Shown here in pieces: positions 23,729 through 35,289 of a DNA stretch of 64,000 nt. The position numbers and the translations under genes are program-made. Location of the stretch: NCBI RefSeq assembly GCF_017591425.1, contig NW_024467121.1, positions 16,752,707-16,816,706 of the forward strand. Reading direction: 5' to 3'. The first letter of the stretch is position 1; every line of letters begins with the position of its first letter. The notes under the pieces are model-generated. The model searched no databases. It saw only the letters and a program-made list of their open reading frames with translations, and was not told the DNA's origin. The DNA is from Ochotona curzoniae (taxonomy: Eukaryota > Chordata > Mammalia > Lagomorpha > Ochotonidae).

Positions 23729-24500
23729 AAGAAACCTTAGTAATCATCACTGATAAAATTAGAAATGAATCTAGATTAATTCCCTATATTAATAATATAC
23801 ATTTTTAAAAATATGCCACTACAAAACCAAAGGAAAATATGAGGTAAAAAGAGGCAGAAAAACAAAAGCAATACTATGTGGGAACAGTAATCATTTCATA
23901 AAACTAAAGTTTCAGTGCAAACATTGATAGGGCTAAAGAATAGAAATTACATAAAAACAAAGGAAATTTCCTTTAAGAAGGTATTACATAATTTTTGAAC
24001 TGTAAAGAGAGTGTTTAAAGGCAGAACTGATACACAGCAGAAAATATCAGATTTATAGACATTTGCAGAGTTTTTTTTTTATTAAATCGCCCTTCTAACA
24101 GATAAATCAAGCATAGAAAAATTCTTAAGGATATATGAAATTTGAGAAAATTAATGAACTTAACATCAAAAATATGATTGTAAACATTATATATTACTGA
24201 TAATAGTATTCTGGAGAAGCCACAAAGCACCTTAATTTCAGCGGTGTTTTCATCCACATTTTTGTTATATTTCTTCTACATGATTGGTTGGTTGGTTGGT
24301 CAGTTGACGGCGTAATTGCTTGGACTATTCTTACTGAGTGGTGGTTAATAGAAGTGATCTCACTGAGTGTTTTCTGTTCTTGTACTGAATGGGGATGCTT
24401 TATTGACTTTCAGTCCTATACAATCATGTCCATAGTGTATATCTCACTAGTGGTTTTTGAAGAAATGATAACAAATATATTGATGTGATATTTGTATCTG
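23729..24500. other. Unassigned AT-rich sequence
   Basis: Contains four TTGG units near 24285-24300. No gene. Confidence 0.5.
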
Positions 24501-24504
24501 GTAG

Positions 24505-24830
24505 CCTATGAAGTGGTCTGTTATTTAACCTCTCAAACTTCATTTGTTGAAATTCTAAACCCCAATTCAGTCTTAGGAAATGCAGCCATTGGCTAGTGAA
24601 GACTGAGACCTCATGAATGCAATTAGCATTTTGTTCTGTTTCCACCATAGGAGGACTCAGGAGTTGGAATTCTAAAATCTAAGAAAGCTCAAACTAGAAT
24701 ATGACCATGCTAGTAAGATGCTCTCAAACTTCTGCTTGCGGAGTTGTGAGAAACGACCGTGCTTTCTTGTAGATCACCCACTCTATGGTGGCTTTGTGAT
24801 AGCAACCTGAAGTGACAGGAGCAATATCGC
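24505..24830 (+). mobile_element. MaLR-type LTR (MLT1-like), sense
   Basis: 'tgttgaaattctaaacccc', 'aattcagtcttaggaaatg', 'agacctcatgaatgcaatt', 'ttccaccataggaggactc', 'ttctgcttgcggagttgtg', 'agaaacgaccgtg', 'cacccactctatggtggc' and end 'ttgtgatagcaacctgaa'. This is the sense order of MLT1 LTRs. Solo LTR, no internal part seen. Confidence 0.78.
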
Positions 24831-26689
24831 AGTTTGTGTCATGTCAGACTATATCATTAAAATATACTATTGGACTTTATTTTCTAGTATCTTATTTCAG
24901 TTGTTTTACATTGATATAAATTTCTTTAATGAAAAAAAAAATGTATTGTTTGTATCTCCCCTTTCACTAGAAAAACTAAACCTGAACTTGGGCTGTTTGG
25001 AAGCAGTGTCAACTAGTGCTGACTTTGGGATATACACCTTAGTAATATCCTCATCATTAATCTCAAAACTGCAGAGACCAAAGCTGGAAGCTGTTATTAC
25101 ACCCCGGGATCTCTGGCTCTCCTGGTAATAACCCCCTTGGTGAACAGATATATTTTCAGTTTTTTGTTTTGTTTTGTTTTCTAAGACAAACATGCTAATC
25201 TTTTAAACACTCTCCAGGGATGTCAGTGGGATACAGGATAGCGACTCCATGCTGTTTGTCCAGTGTTTGATCCTTCAATTACTTCCTCGACTGCTAATTA
25301 CCGAACTCCCCACATGTGTTGAATGTGAGTCTGAGGACTAAAATACTTCTAAAAGGACAGTGAGTTTCAGGTTTCTCTTGCTCTCTTTCTTTTATTTAAT
25401 TTGTCACATAATCCGATCCCATTGACTTTAACTTTTCCAGAAGAAAAAGAAAAGGACCCTTGTGTGTTGATTTTTCTTTTGTCCATTGTTAGTGCTATAA
25501 TTTGTGGTTTCTTTCATCCGTCTCTTTGCTGTTATTTTAACGAGAATTTTGTGAGGGATAGTAGGAAATTGCTTGTATATATTTCAGGCTCTTTAACATG
25601 GTGCTTCTCAGGATAGATTTAAAAAGACTGTTGACTAAGTGAATGAAATTTTATTCACTATAAATATTTTCGATCAGTACATACTGTTTTGTAGACAATT
25701 AGTACATAATATTTATAGACATTACAGATCACGTTTCTAATACTTGAACTTACACACTTAAAAATGTAGGAATTTGTCTCATTATTTTTGAAAATCCATT
25801 TTATATACATTTTTGCCTAAACAAATAACCTTAAATATCTAATATGTGACAGTAATAGTTTATATGAAATAAACTTCTAGTTTTATTTCCAGAAGCTATG
25901 TAAATTTTTCAACTTCTTCCTACCACCAAATGTTATTTTTATATCTTAGTGGCATAGTTAGAATTTTTAAGAACAGTGTTGGTAAAAGGTGGGATACATA
26001 AGATTAGAAGCTCCTGAGGTAAATGCAGACATAAGTTGAAGAAAACCCACTATATCCCTGAGATGTTATTCTCTTGGAGAGTTATGGTATCATTAATAAT
26101 GTGGAAATGATCCCCATTTTCTGGATAAAGTAATTGACAAGATCTGGTTTTATGTTGTCACCTGTAAGGAGATTAAAAGTAATCATATCCTCCCAATTAA
26201 AAGTAAAATGACCGAGTCTTTCTAGATTATAGGAGAAGTGAAGTCAGAAGGAAAAGTCTTGCCTCCTCAAACTGGAGAAATGCAAAAGAGAATCTCAGCA
26301 GAAAGGAAAGCTACCAAAAACTTCTGAGACAGCCCTTTTAGAGATAAGAAAAAAACTGAATTATAGTACCCCCAAATCTGAATGTTCAGAATGCTATAGA
26401 GTAAACAAATGGACAAACAAAGCCTGTAGGAGTATAAGGTGCTACATTCTACAGGACCTCTCATGTGATCATGAATTTTTTACACTGAGAGTGCTACTAG
26501 ATTCTCAAAGTGAAAGAAAATGCCCAGGTTGAGCCCATCTGACTCTACCATTCCACATAAAGAGGACATTGATAGACAGAGGATTCGCACCTAATCATAT
26601 AATCATAGAGTGCTTCCTGTCATCCTAACCTGCACCACCATGTCACTAAAGTGCTTTTATCTAGGACTTACAGTGTGACTTTCAAGAAA
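24831..26689. other. Unassigned sequence, about 1.9 kb
   Basis: Overlapping 95-codon frames on opposite strands (24841-25128 +, 24906-25193 -) have no recognisable domain and I do not call them. A (TTTTG)n-like run is near 25158-25180. Confidence 0.5.
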
Positions 26690-27190
26690 TAAAATCAAAG
26701 GTACTAAAGGCAAAAGCAGTTTTAAAGCACAATGAATACATTGGAACCATGAAAGTTGGAATTATTAGTTTGAGGAATTTAAAATAACAATCATTAATAT
26801 CTTAATGTTTCTCTTTGACAATGTAGACAGCAAGCATGAAAAATGGGCAAAAAGAAATAGTACAGATCAACAAAGAATACCTTTGGTTGGCTCACGTGTA
26901 GACTGGACAAGAATGCGCAGAAAATCTGTCATGTTGATGATATAACAGTAGAATGTTCAAAATGGAAAAGCAAAAAGAAAAAATAAATTAACAGTGGAAC
27001 ACAATATCCAAGAACAGTTGGAGAAGTTTAAAGGCATAACATTAACCTAATGGGGATATCAGGAGAAGAGAGAGGAACAGCCAAATACATGACAGAATAA
27101 CACCTGAGAATTAATTCTGACACTAAACTGTAGTTCCAGTGTTTTTAGAACACAGTAGAATAGCTGTCAGACAACCTAGCCATGGGCTTA
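26690..27190 (+). mobile_element. L1: L1M ORF1-region fragment, sense
   Basis: A-rich coding-derived sequence. Blocks such as 'tttaaaggcataacattaa', 'cctaatggggatatcagga', 'gaagagagaggaacagcc', 'cagaataacacctgagaat', 'tagaacacagtagaatag' follow the order of old L1M ORF1. Many stops. Confidence 0.65.
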
Positions 27191-27639
27191 TATTATTCAA
27201 ACTGCAAAATTGCAATTCAAAATATTTGAAAGTAGCTTGAGAGGGAAATATGAAGATGTGCAATTTAATTATCTGTTATTTTAAAAATTACTAGAAATGT
27301 GGGAAATGGTCATTTTTCCATTCAATTATTAACAGCCATTATCTATGTACCTGCTAAACTTGAACAGGTTTGTTTACTCTTTGTCCTAACATTCATGCAA
27401 AATCACTGTGCTTTATCAAGGTTTTTCTTTCCCTTTTGGATGATTTCTTTCTAATGGCATTCAAGCCATATGTTAGCAGACTTTGAGTGAAATTATTGGC
27501 ACTATCATGCGGATAATTATGAACATACACGGAAAGAATTGTAGGGATTTTTTTTTCAATTATTTCAACAGCATTATCTAATTAGTACTACTTGATAGCT
27601 GTTAAAATCTTGGTGAGCTTTTGCATTTGTGACCAACCA
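27191..27639. other. Unassigned sequence
   Basis: No gene or repeat recognised. Confidence 0.5.
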
Positions 27640-28065
27640 ACATAGAGTGCATTGTTGAATGCAGCCCAGGCCATCACTGAAGCGTGCTTCCCCCACTTGA
27701 AGAAGTGCATGTTCACGGCAGTCAACATCATTCCCGGGAAGACCCTTCCCAGGCTACCAGGTGTATGGTGGAGCCAATTCAGAGAGGCCCTGTGAGAGGC
27801 AGCTGCATCAGGCTATAGGAAGAAGAGACAAAAAGAGAATCATGTTCCTACATTCTCAGCCCTAGCTTGGGAGATCATTGAAACAGATGCTGACACTAAG
27901 CAAATGATGGAGCTTTTGCATTTTGACTAACTGTCCAAAATGCATGTCATTCAGCCAATAGTTGGGATGGATTTCAAAACACCAACAGAAAACATTGGAA
28001 TATTAGTTGGATCTTTATGCCATGCTGTCATATTTTCAATAAATTGGGGTCATGTGTCAAAAGAA
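27640..28065 (+). pseudogene. Possible processed retrocopy, unidentified
   Basis: A block more GC-rich than its surroundings, ending in 'tttcaataaattggggtc' and then an A-rich, CAA-repeating end. One plus-strand frame reads SGYRKKRQKENHVPTFSALA, continuing to EIIETDADTKQMMELLHFD and a stop at about 27938. Upstream frames are broken. The AATAAA and A-rich end suggest a reverse-transcribed mRNA, but I cannot name the parent gene and no target duplication was found. An unrecognised repeat is the alternative. Confidence 0.3.
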
Positions 28066-28519
28066 CCAAGCAACAACAACAATGGTAAACTTTAGTTAGA
28101 GCATGACCATCCACTTTGACCTACTTCTGTTGCCAAAACTTAAACAATTTTACCTTAGGAAATAATGGAGAGATGAATTAACGTTTTCATTTTTTGTTGC
28201 AGACCCCTAATATATCTCTCTCGCTTATTCTGTTTTTCCTCATTTTCTTGTTACTTTCTTTTTAACATAGCAAATAGTCCTGAAGCATCTGATAAATGTA
28301 AAAGACTATGCTTTCTATGAAAGAAGTCAATTCAAAAAGATACCATCCTTATGTTAATTTACATTCTACCTTGTAATACAGAAAAGGCATATTTACTTAT
28401 AGCTAAAAATTTGATTCTATAAGCATCCACTGGAAGGCAAGTCTTTTCTAGCCATGAGGAAAAAATAGCCTTTCTTACTAACTTGTGAATTTATCCATAT
28501 TTGTGTTATTACAAGTGTC
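28066..28519. other. Unassigned AT-rich sequence
   Basis: No gene or repeat recognised. Confidence 0.5.
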
Positions 28520-28725
28520 CAGTGATGCATCCCTGCACCTGTCATTGACATTGCTTGACACGGCCAGAACTTGTCCTTCTGTTTCAACTGTCAACTCAAA
28601 TAGCACCCTGTCTGCAAAACTGCTTTATCACCTCGAACATAAGAATGTCTTTATCAAAACTCAATTATCATTGACCTCTCTCTATTTTGCCCTGTCTTCT
28701 TTGTTAATAGTTCACTCCTGAAAAA
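28520..28725 (+). mobile_element. L2: L2 fragment, sense
   Basis: 'caactgtcaactcaaatag', 'caccctgtctgcaaaactg', 'ctttatcacctcgaacat', then 'attttgccctgtcttcttt'. This resembles the L2 region coding for, or just after, 'gtcaactcaaatgtcacctc'. Degraded; the overlapping 78-codon frame is not a gene. Confidence 0.5.
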
Positions 28726-28727
28726 GG

Positions 28728-28955
28728 CCCACCGTGAACAGGAATGGGCCATGTAGAAGCCAAAAGTCAGAAATGCAGTGTAGATCTCCCATATAGATAA
28801 CAGGTACCCAATTGCTTGAGCCACCCATGAAGACTCACAGGGTTCACAGTAAGATTAAGCTGGAATTATACATAGAGCAAAGACTCAAACACATCTAACT
28901 CTCAAAACAGTATACAGGCATCCCAGCCAGCAGGCAAACTGCTACACTTAAACTT
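28728..28955 (-). mobile_element. CSINE: C-repeat SINE, antisense, old fragment
   Basis: 'gtagaagccaaaagtcag', 'gtgtagatctcccatatag', 'ttgcttgagccacccatga', then the antisense head 'ggcaaactgctacactt'. Internally deleted and diverged. Confidence 0.6.
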
Positions 28956-29079
28956 GTTCCTTCAACTTGTGTTTTTGTGTATATCCCACAATTGCAAACT
29001 GATTAATGATGTGTTTCAAGAAAAAAAAAATGCCTTCTAATTCTCTGTAACTCTAACTTTTGCCTTGCGAATTAATCAT

Positions 29080-29325
29080 GAAAATTGAGTGTCTCTTACC
29101 CCAAATCATTGTGATCAGTAGTGTTTCAAACATGGAAGTTCTTCATATTTTGGAATATTATTATAGGCTTTAAGAGTTCAGCATCCTTTAATAAAAATAA
29201 AAATTCTTCAATCTTATATGCTCCAAAATTCAAATTTCTTTGAGAATCATTTTGCTGCTTAAAATGTATCAGATTACAGAACATCTGAGATTTGAGATTT
29301 CAGAATAGAGATGTTTAACATGCAA
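29080..29325 (+). mobile_element. Palindromic DNA-element fossil
   Basis: Left end 'tcttaccccaaatcattgtg', 'atcagtagtgtttcaaac' and right end 'acatctgagatttgagattt', 'cagaatagagatgtttaaca' resemble the two termini of a known human repeat that begins (t)cccttatccaaaatgc and ends in ggattagggatgctcaac. I do not recall the family name with certainty. Non-coding. Confidence 0.45.
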
Positions 29326-29630
29326 TTGAAACGAACATAATAATTGAAAATACAACAGAAGTGTTGAAAGAATGTCTTGTAACATAGACTCATTTTCCCT
29401 GTTTCATTGGCAACAGGACTGTGTTGTCCACAAATTTCAGTTTCATTCTTTTATGATTCTGTCATGGTGTTTTGCACTTTTACAAACAACTTTGTAAATT
29501 AGTGCCTAACAAATTTAAAAATTTAGAAAAATGTTACAGGAAACTATTAACAAAATCACAGTATTGCACAGTTTGAGAAATTGCAAATGGTAAATCATAA
29601 ACACAACACACTAAATGCATAATAACGTGA

Positions 29631-29633
<3 letters not shown>

Positions 29634-29664
<31 letters not shown>

Positions 29665-29672
29665 TGTGTGTG
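29634..29672. repeat. (TG)n microsatellite
   Basis: About 13 TG units, then GAG and four more. Confidence 0.95.
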
Positions 29673-30965
29673 ATTTCAGATTCCACAATGGCTACTGTCC
29701 TCAATTCTGACATGCCAAATAAGTTCTTAAACTCAGAGATTCATTTCTAATCCTTGAAATATAATTTTTAAGTATTCTTCTGTGGCTTAGAACACCTTAC
29801 TGTACACCGTTCATCACTAAATATTTGCCAATTTTTTCAATTGCTCCATTCTCAAAAGAAACTTGAAAGTGTCAACAACAGTGGCCTCCACTTTCTCTTT
29901 CAGTTACAACATAACTGATGGTCAATTTCTTGATTATTGTTCAAATGAATCTTTCTTTCTTTAAATGCCAGGAGAGAAGATAAAGTAAAAACCTTCATTC
30001 CAATTTTCGAGCAATTTAAAACTCCATAGCTATGATTTACCAATTACAGGAAGAAATATAGTCTCTCCTTCAAGATTCGTTCTAGTATAGTTTTTTCTTA
30101 TTTTGTAAAGTTACCTCAGACATGGCAATACAGGCATCAGTCAGTGTCCTGAAAACATCCTTTATTTGTCAAACTTAGACACTTTATAATGCTTATCCAT
30201 TCTGTGCTTTCTCAGTCCTATTCACACTAGGATTTGGGGACAGCCAAAATGTCCCCATTGCATAAAGTTTACATTGAGATCTGCTGCTGTTTATTGTGCT
30301 TCTTGATCTGAAATGCTCACATGTATTTTCTCATTTCTTTACAATGTACACACTACATAGAATTGAACTTCTCTTCCAAATCTCTTTTTTTTTTTACTTT
30401 CTACTAGACCAAAAGCTTCTCTTAGCATAAATCAACTCTAATTATCTCTATGTTTCATATATTCCAGAAAAAACTGTGCATCTGGCATCTTCCTACTTCT
30501 CAAACAAGAACCTGGAAAGCTAACATGAACACAGTGCATTGTATATAATATGTCTTAATTGGTTGCCTTGGGTTATAGCCATGATATTTTTTCAAGAAAC
30601 ACAGTTAACAATTAAAAATGAAAGCAGTCTCTATTACGTGCAATTACGTGCACATGTAGAATGATAGAACTGTTTAGATGCAAGGCAGCACATTCTTTAA
30701 CAACCATTGTTGCTTTAAAAAAATCTATCTCAAGCAAACAAATGGATTTGGACCTTGTGTTTTTTTTTTTCAGATGTTAGGCTCATTAGAATTTTACCTT
30801 GATTTTTGCGAGGTGGGAAATAGAGAATATTGTGTGCATGGCCAGAGGACACAAAGGGGAATGAAATATGGTGGAAAATATCAAAGTTCTGAAGTGATAG
30901 AAGGATTTTTAGAAATAAATTAATGGCTATCATCAGTAACTAGGGATAGATTTAAGAATCTAATT
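29673..30965. other. Unassigned AT-rich sequence, about 1.3 kb
   Basis: No gene. Overlapping 81- and 67-codon frames on opposite strands near 30700-30930 lack domains. Confidence 0.5.
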
Positions 30966-30968
30966 TCT

Positions 30969-31292
30969 AGCACGGCACAGTAGCCTAGTACCTAAAGTCC
31001 TTGTGTTGCATGCACCAGGATCCCATATAGGTGCCAGTTCATGTCCCAGAGGCCCTATTTCCACCCCACACTCCCTGCTTGTACCATGGAAAAGCAGTCA
31101 AGGATGGCCCAAGACCTTGGGACTCTGCACCCATGTGGGAGACCCAGCGGAAACTCCAGGCTCCTGGCTTCAGATCAGCGGAGCTCCAGCTGTGGTGGCC
31201 ACTTGGGGAGTCAGTCAGTAGACGGAAGATCTTTCTGTCTTTCCTCTCTGTATATCTGACTTTCCAATAAAAATAAAATAAAATTCAAAATA
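30969..31292 (+). mobile_element. CSINE: C-repeat SINE, sense, full length
   Basis: Head 'gcacggcacagtagcctagt', 'caggatcccatataggtgc', 'ggaaaagcagtcaaggatgg', 'ctgcacccatgtgggaga', 'ggccacttggggagtcag', 'ctctgtatatctgactttcc' and tail 'aataaaaataaaataaaa'. Flanks 30954-30968 and about 31297-31311 (aagaat..ctaattt) look like a diverged target duplication. Three short frames inside are spurious. Confidence 0.93.
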
Positions 31293-31552
31293 AAAAAGAA
31301 TTTCTAATTTCATGTGCAGGCAAGTAGATTCAAGTAGAATGATTCAAAGAGGAAAATTATATGAAATAAGTGGGAGGGTGTGTGATCTAATGACAAAGCA
31401 TGTTAAACACAAGGAATGCAAAGAAAAAAATCAGAAACAGCTTTAAAAAGTTTCTGTAACAAAAATGCACGCATAGACAATGGTTTGTTGCAGAATGAAA
31501 GGCGGGTGTGCTGGGCATCTCTAAGAGCCATCTCTGTATTTTGACCTTTCCA
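31293..31552. other. Unassigned sequence upstream of an exon-like signal
   Basis: From about 31440 the sequence becomes more complex and less AT-rich, leading to a pyrimidine-rich stretch and AG at 31552-31553. No repeat recognised. Confidence 0.45.
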
Positions 31553-31553
31553 G

Positions 31554-31649
31554 ATTGAAGAACAAACAGGAAATGCCAACAGCGCCTGCACAGCCAGTAC
31601 AAAGGGAGATGTTATTGAAAGAGCCACAGATTTCACTACTTTTGTGTAG
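31554..31649 (+). other. Exon-like open segment after a 3' splice-site-like motif
   Basis: Sequence 31530-31553 (tctctgtattttgacctttccag) has the make-up of a polypyrimidine tract plus AG acceptor. The next codon run is open for 31 codons, beginning IEEQTGNANSACTASTKG and ending DFTTFV, then TAG. It could be a short terminal exon of a large gene or chance. I do not recognise the peptide and see no flanking exons. Overlapping minus-strand frames (71-77 codons) compete. Confidence 0.15.
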
Positions 31650-31814
31650 AAACAGCTTTAAAATGACAGGAAATATAGCACTAGGAAAACACACTGCAGA
31701 GACTGATTTTTTAAATGGCTAAAATTATCATCTTCTCTATAGTGAAAACTCTTCAGAGATACTAGAGTTGAAAGAATACAGATATCAAATATAAATTTTA
31801 AGAAGTTTTTAAAT

Positions 31815-31945
31815 GGTCTCCTGGTCTCAAACTGGCCCAGCCCTTGCCTTTGCAGTGTGGATAATGAACAAATGAATGAGAGTCTCTCCCTCTTTCTGTA
31901 TGTCTCTCATACACATTGCTTTTAAATAAATCTTTTTTTTTTGAT
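31815..31945 (+). mobile_element. CSINE: C-repeat SINE, 3' fragment, sense
   Basis: 'cccagcccttgcctttgcag', 'aacaaatgaatgagagtctc', 'ctccctctttctgtatgtc' and tail 'ttttaaataaatctttttt'. Internally deleted. Confidence 0.6.
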
Positions 31946-31949
31946 TTAG

Positions 31950-32222
31950 CAAAAAGGGCATCTCAACTGTGAAGAACATCCCAGTAAAATAACAACAAAA
32001 TATTGAATCAGTGAACAACTCATTACTAAAATTACAGGACCAAATTACAACCTATATATTAACCCTGAATGTAAATGGCTTAAACTCATCAATCAAACGT
32101 CATAGATTAGTAGACTGGATTTTAAAAGCAATACCCATCTATTTGTTGCCTACAGGAAACACACCTTACCAACAACACCAACAAAGATCAACAGTATATA
32201 TCAAGGATTTTGATTTTTTTTT
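31950..32222 (+). mobile_element. L1: Lagomorph L1 ORF2 5' end, sense
   Basis: In the frame starting at 32011 the peptide contains ILTLNVNGLNSSIKRHRLVD then WIL, the conserved amino end of L1 ORF2 endonuclease, followed by a degraded stretch to DFDFFF. It stops abruptly at about 32222, where sequence homologous to antisense ORF1 begins. It is the same subfamily as the copy at 19833-21215, judging by shared blocks. Confidence 0.85.
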
Positions 32223-32407
32223 TGTTTTATCCCTTCAAAACACTTATTAAGATCTTCACTGACTCATAGATCATACAGTAGAATTATTTCCTTCGAGAAG
32301 GTTCTTGATTTTCTTTTCATTTATTCAGTGACACATTAGTTATTTGGCAGTATCTTATTTAACTTCATGGTGCTGTAAATTTCTATTTTTCTTCCTGTTG
32401 TTGATTT
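32223..32407 (-). mobile_element. L1: Lagomorph L1 ORF1 5' part, antisense
   Basis: Plus-strand blocks 'cccttcaaaacactta', 'actgactcatagatcatac', 'agaaggttcttgatttt', 'agtgacacattagttattt', 'taacttcatggtgctgta' match 21013-21190 of the inverted L1 in the same order. Sense ORF2 followed by antisense ORF1 is not the order of a simple twin-priming product, so this is a rearranged or composite insertion. Confidence 0.75.
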
Positions 32408-32535
32408 TTTAAAAGACTTATTTTATTGATTTTTTTTTATTGGGAGGTCAAATATACAGAGGATGAGAGACAGAAAGGAAGATCTTCCATCAGTTGATTC
32501 ACTCCCAGGCAGCCACAATGGCCAGAGATGAGTTT
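32408..32535 (-). mobile_element. CSINE: C-repeat SINE, antisense, truncated
   Basis: 'aaaagacttattttattg', 'ggaggtcaaatatacagagg', 'aagatcttccatcagttga', 'ttcactcccaggcagcc', 'caatggccagag'. The rest of the element towards the head is missing. Confidence 0.85.
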
Positions 32536-32639
32536 AGTCAATTAGACCATGGGCACTCGCTCTTTGCTGTTTTCTTTCCAAAAGCTACTGTAAAAACAGA
32601 AGTCCACTTAAAAAAGCAATCAAAATATGTGATATAATT

Positions 32640-34330
32640 AAGACAAGTATATTAAAATATTCTAAGTATTTATGTCCAAAAAGTGGTAGATTGTGTTAAA
32701 TAGGAGAATGAATTTTATGAAAACAAATCCCATTACTAAATATGAAATATAGTGTGTGATAAAATCATGGTCCATGAGATTAAGAGAAAGCTATGTACTG
32801 GATATGAAAAAAGTTAGGCAAGTTGAAGAAAAAGTATATGAAAAGAAGATAAAATGACTAAGAAAAATGAAAAGAACATCACTCAACTGTGATGTATATT
32901 CTATACAGAAATTGAATATTCCAAAACTAAGAGGGGAATGTATTTAAATATTCAGAGTTAAGATAATCCATAAACCTCAAGAAAAGAAATATTAAGAAAA
33001 CAACACTAAAATACATGTTAATAAAATTTTAAAGGGAAAATGAGTTAAACAGCCAAGTATAAGGACATATTGTGTTCAAGTGATATAAGACAGGAAGCCA
33101 TTTCTATTAGATTTCTATTAGGAGCCAGAATAACCTGGAAGATATAGACTGGCCCTTTAAAATACTGAAAGAACGTGCTGCCATCCAAGAATTTTCTATT
33201 CATGCAATTAAGTTTTAACGATGAGCATGAGACAAAGTTTCTGTCAAATTTATCATCATCAAATGGATACTGCAAAAACACCATAAATTCCATTGGACAT
33301 GAGGTCAATAATATCATATATAATACTAGCTATTCACATAAAGAACTAAAGCGACTGTGTATGATAAATACATCAATAAATAAATGTTTTCTATTGTTAA
33401 ACTCAGTTTTTATTAGGCAGTGATGTGCATTTCAGCTTATAACACATGTTAAAGAAAATGTGTGTTTGAAATGGCATGGAAATTAGAAGGTGACAAATGA
33501 TTGCTGTGTCCAGTTCTGCTACGACCCAGGAAGTGATAGGATATACTCTGAGAGGAGAGTGTAAATTTAAAATGTGCTTTACAAATTCTGAAACACCATC
33601 AAAGTGAAGAGCTAATAAATCAAGGAAATAGAGTGAAATCAAAAGAGGAATAAAAGGGAACCAAAACATTGATGAAAATAATGAACAAATAACAAGACAG
33701 CTGACTTTAGCCAAAGCATAGGAATAATAGTCAAAGCATCCCCACTAAAATGCAGAGATTCTTAAATTGGATTTTAAAAAATATCAAGTCTCAAACTCCT
33801 TAAAGACTTTACAACAAATCAAAAAACCCAATTAGATTAAAGCTGAAAATGCAGAAAAATATATACAATGCTAGCGCTAGTAAATACAAAGTTGAACTAG
33901 CAATATTAACATCATAAGAAGATACATTATATTATGCATGATAATCATGAGTTTATATATCTAAAATTAGATCTTTAAAAACATGAAGAAACTGATAAAA
34001 CTGATTAGAGAACTAAATTCTCATTTATATTCAGTGACTATTAAACCTTTCTTAATTATTGGTAAAAGAAATAGAAAGCTCAGTAACATATAGAGGAACT
34101 GATCAATACCATCAATCAACAAAACTGAATAAAAATTTCTAGAACAGTTCTTCCTTGACTAGCAGAATATATATTCATCCTAAGTGGAATATGTTCTGAT
34201 ATTCACGTTGGTTCAACATCAAAATTCAATCTGTATAATTTGCCCTATCAAAAATAAAAGAATAAGTGTTATCATCTAAAAAGACTGATTGACAAAATTC
34301 AGACTTTGCCTGTGATAACAATTTTTGCCA
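32640..34330 (+). mobile_element. L1: Degraded L1M, sense (ORF1 end to ORF2)
   Basis: ORF1-end blocks at 33140-33250 ('ccctttaaaatactgaaag', 'aacgtgctgccatccaag', 'aattttctattcatgcaat'). ORF2 blocks at 34080-34330 ('agaggaactgatcaatacc', 'gcagaatatatattcatcc', 'ggttcaacatcaaaattca', 'gattgacaaaattcagac'). Sense orientation with many stops and indels; the borders and continuity between the two parts are uncertain. Confidence 0.6.
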
Positions 34331-34663
34331 AGTGTAGCTCCTTTACATTTTTAAAAAATTAGATACTTCTGTTTTATAGATTTCATAGATTTGTATTTAC
34401 ATATTCTAAAATTCTTCATACTGTAATTCCTTCATGTTTATCTATTTACTTATGATTATGACACAGAATTTCTTATGTATTCCGATACTCAATTGATAAA
34501 CTACTAATGAGGGAAAATGGGGGGACTCACGTTCATTTTATGAGTCATTTGTAATTGCTAATTGCAAATGGATATTTTATGTGCCTCACAGAGTGCTTAG
34601 TGATTTCCCTGCCAAAATCTATTATTCTGCAGCTACCATTGTGGAGATTCCTGCTAGTGCCCA
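34331..34663. other. Unassigned AT-rich sequence
   Basis: No gene or repeat recognised. Confidence 0.5.
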
Positions 34664-34765
34664 CTCCAGCTGTACCGATGAGGAAATAAAAGCTCATGGA
34701 TGGTAGGTAACAGAGTTGAGACTCGATCCCAATTGGATTCTACTCCATGCTTTGCCCCTCAGCAG
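34664..34765 (-). mobile_element. MIR: MIR fragment, antisense
   Basis: 'gatgaggaaataaaagctc', 'atggtaggtaacagagttg', 'agactcgatcccaattgga', 'ttctactccatgctttgcc' follows the reverse-complement MIR core order (gatgaggaaactgaggc, and so on). Confidence 0.55.
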
Positions 34766-35289
34766 CAAAAGATGTCAATGTAGATAGGGTTAGAGAGGAG
34801 TATGTGTTTAACCCTGGCCATTGTCAGTATAAAATTCACTGTAAGAGATTCATGCACTTCCTGTGTGTAACCAGAACATAAATCAGCATCAGTGTTCTCC
34901 ATCAACAGGACCAGAGGAGGCATACAAATGACATGATTGAGCTAACAAATGTGTTGACAATCTTTTTTCTGCTACACCTGGGCTAGACAGGGTGTTTCGA
35001 TGCTAGGCAAAATGTAATGTTTTCACTGAAGGTCTCACAATTTATACAAAACCTTATGCAAGTGCTCCACGCCCCTTTATTATTCCTGTAGTATGACCTT
35101 GTTTCTATTCTGAATCTGTAATCGTGAAGGTGATAAGAAGAAGTTCTAGTTTCTCCAATAATAACAAAGTATGTTTTTTTCTTGTGAAAGTTGTGATAAT
35201 TGAAATTTTTCAGTGCGAGAAAGATTTAGATTGAAGTAACTAGCAAGCTGTTAGACATAGATCTGGTGGAATTCCTATCATATGCATGA
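34766..35289. other. Unassigned sequence
   Basis: No gene or repeat recognised. Confidence 0.5.

Noticed and set aside
24841..25193. Paired 95-codon frames on both strands, considered as a small gene
   Set aside because: No domain, no conserved motif, and mirror-image frames on both strands are typical of chance in low-stop sequence.
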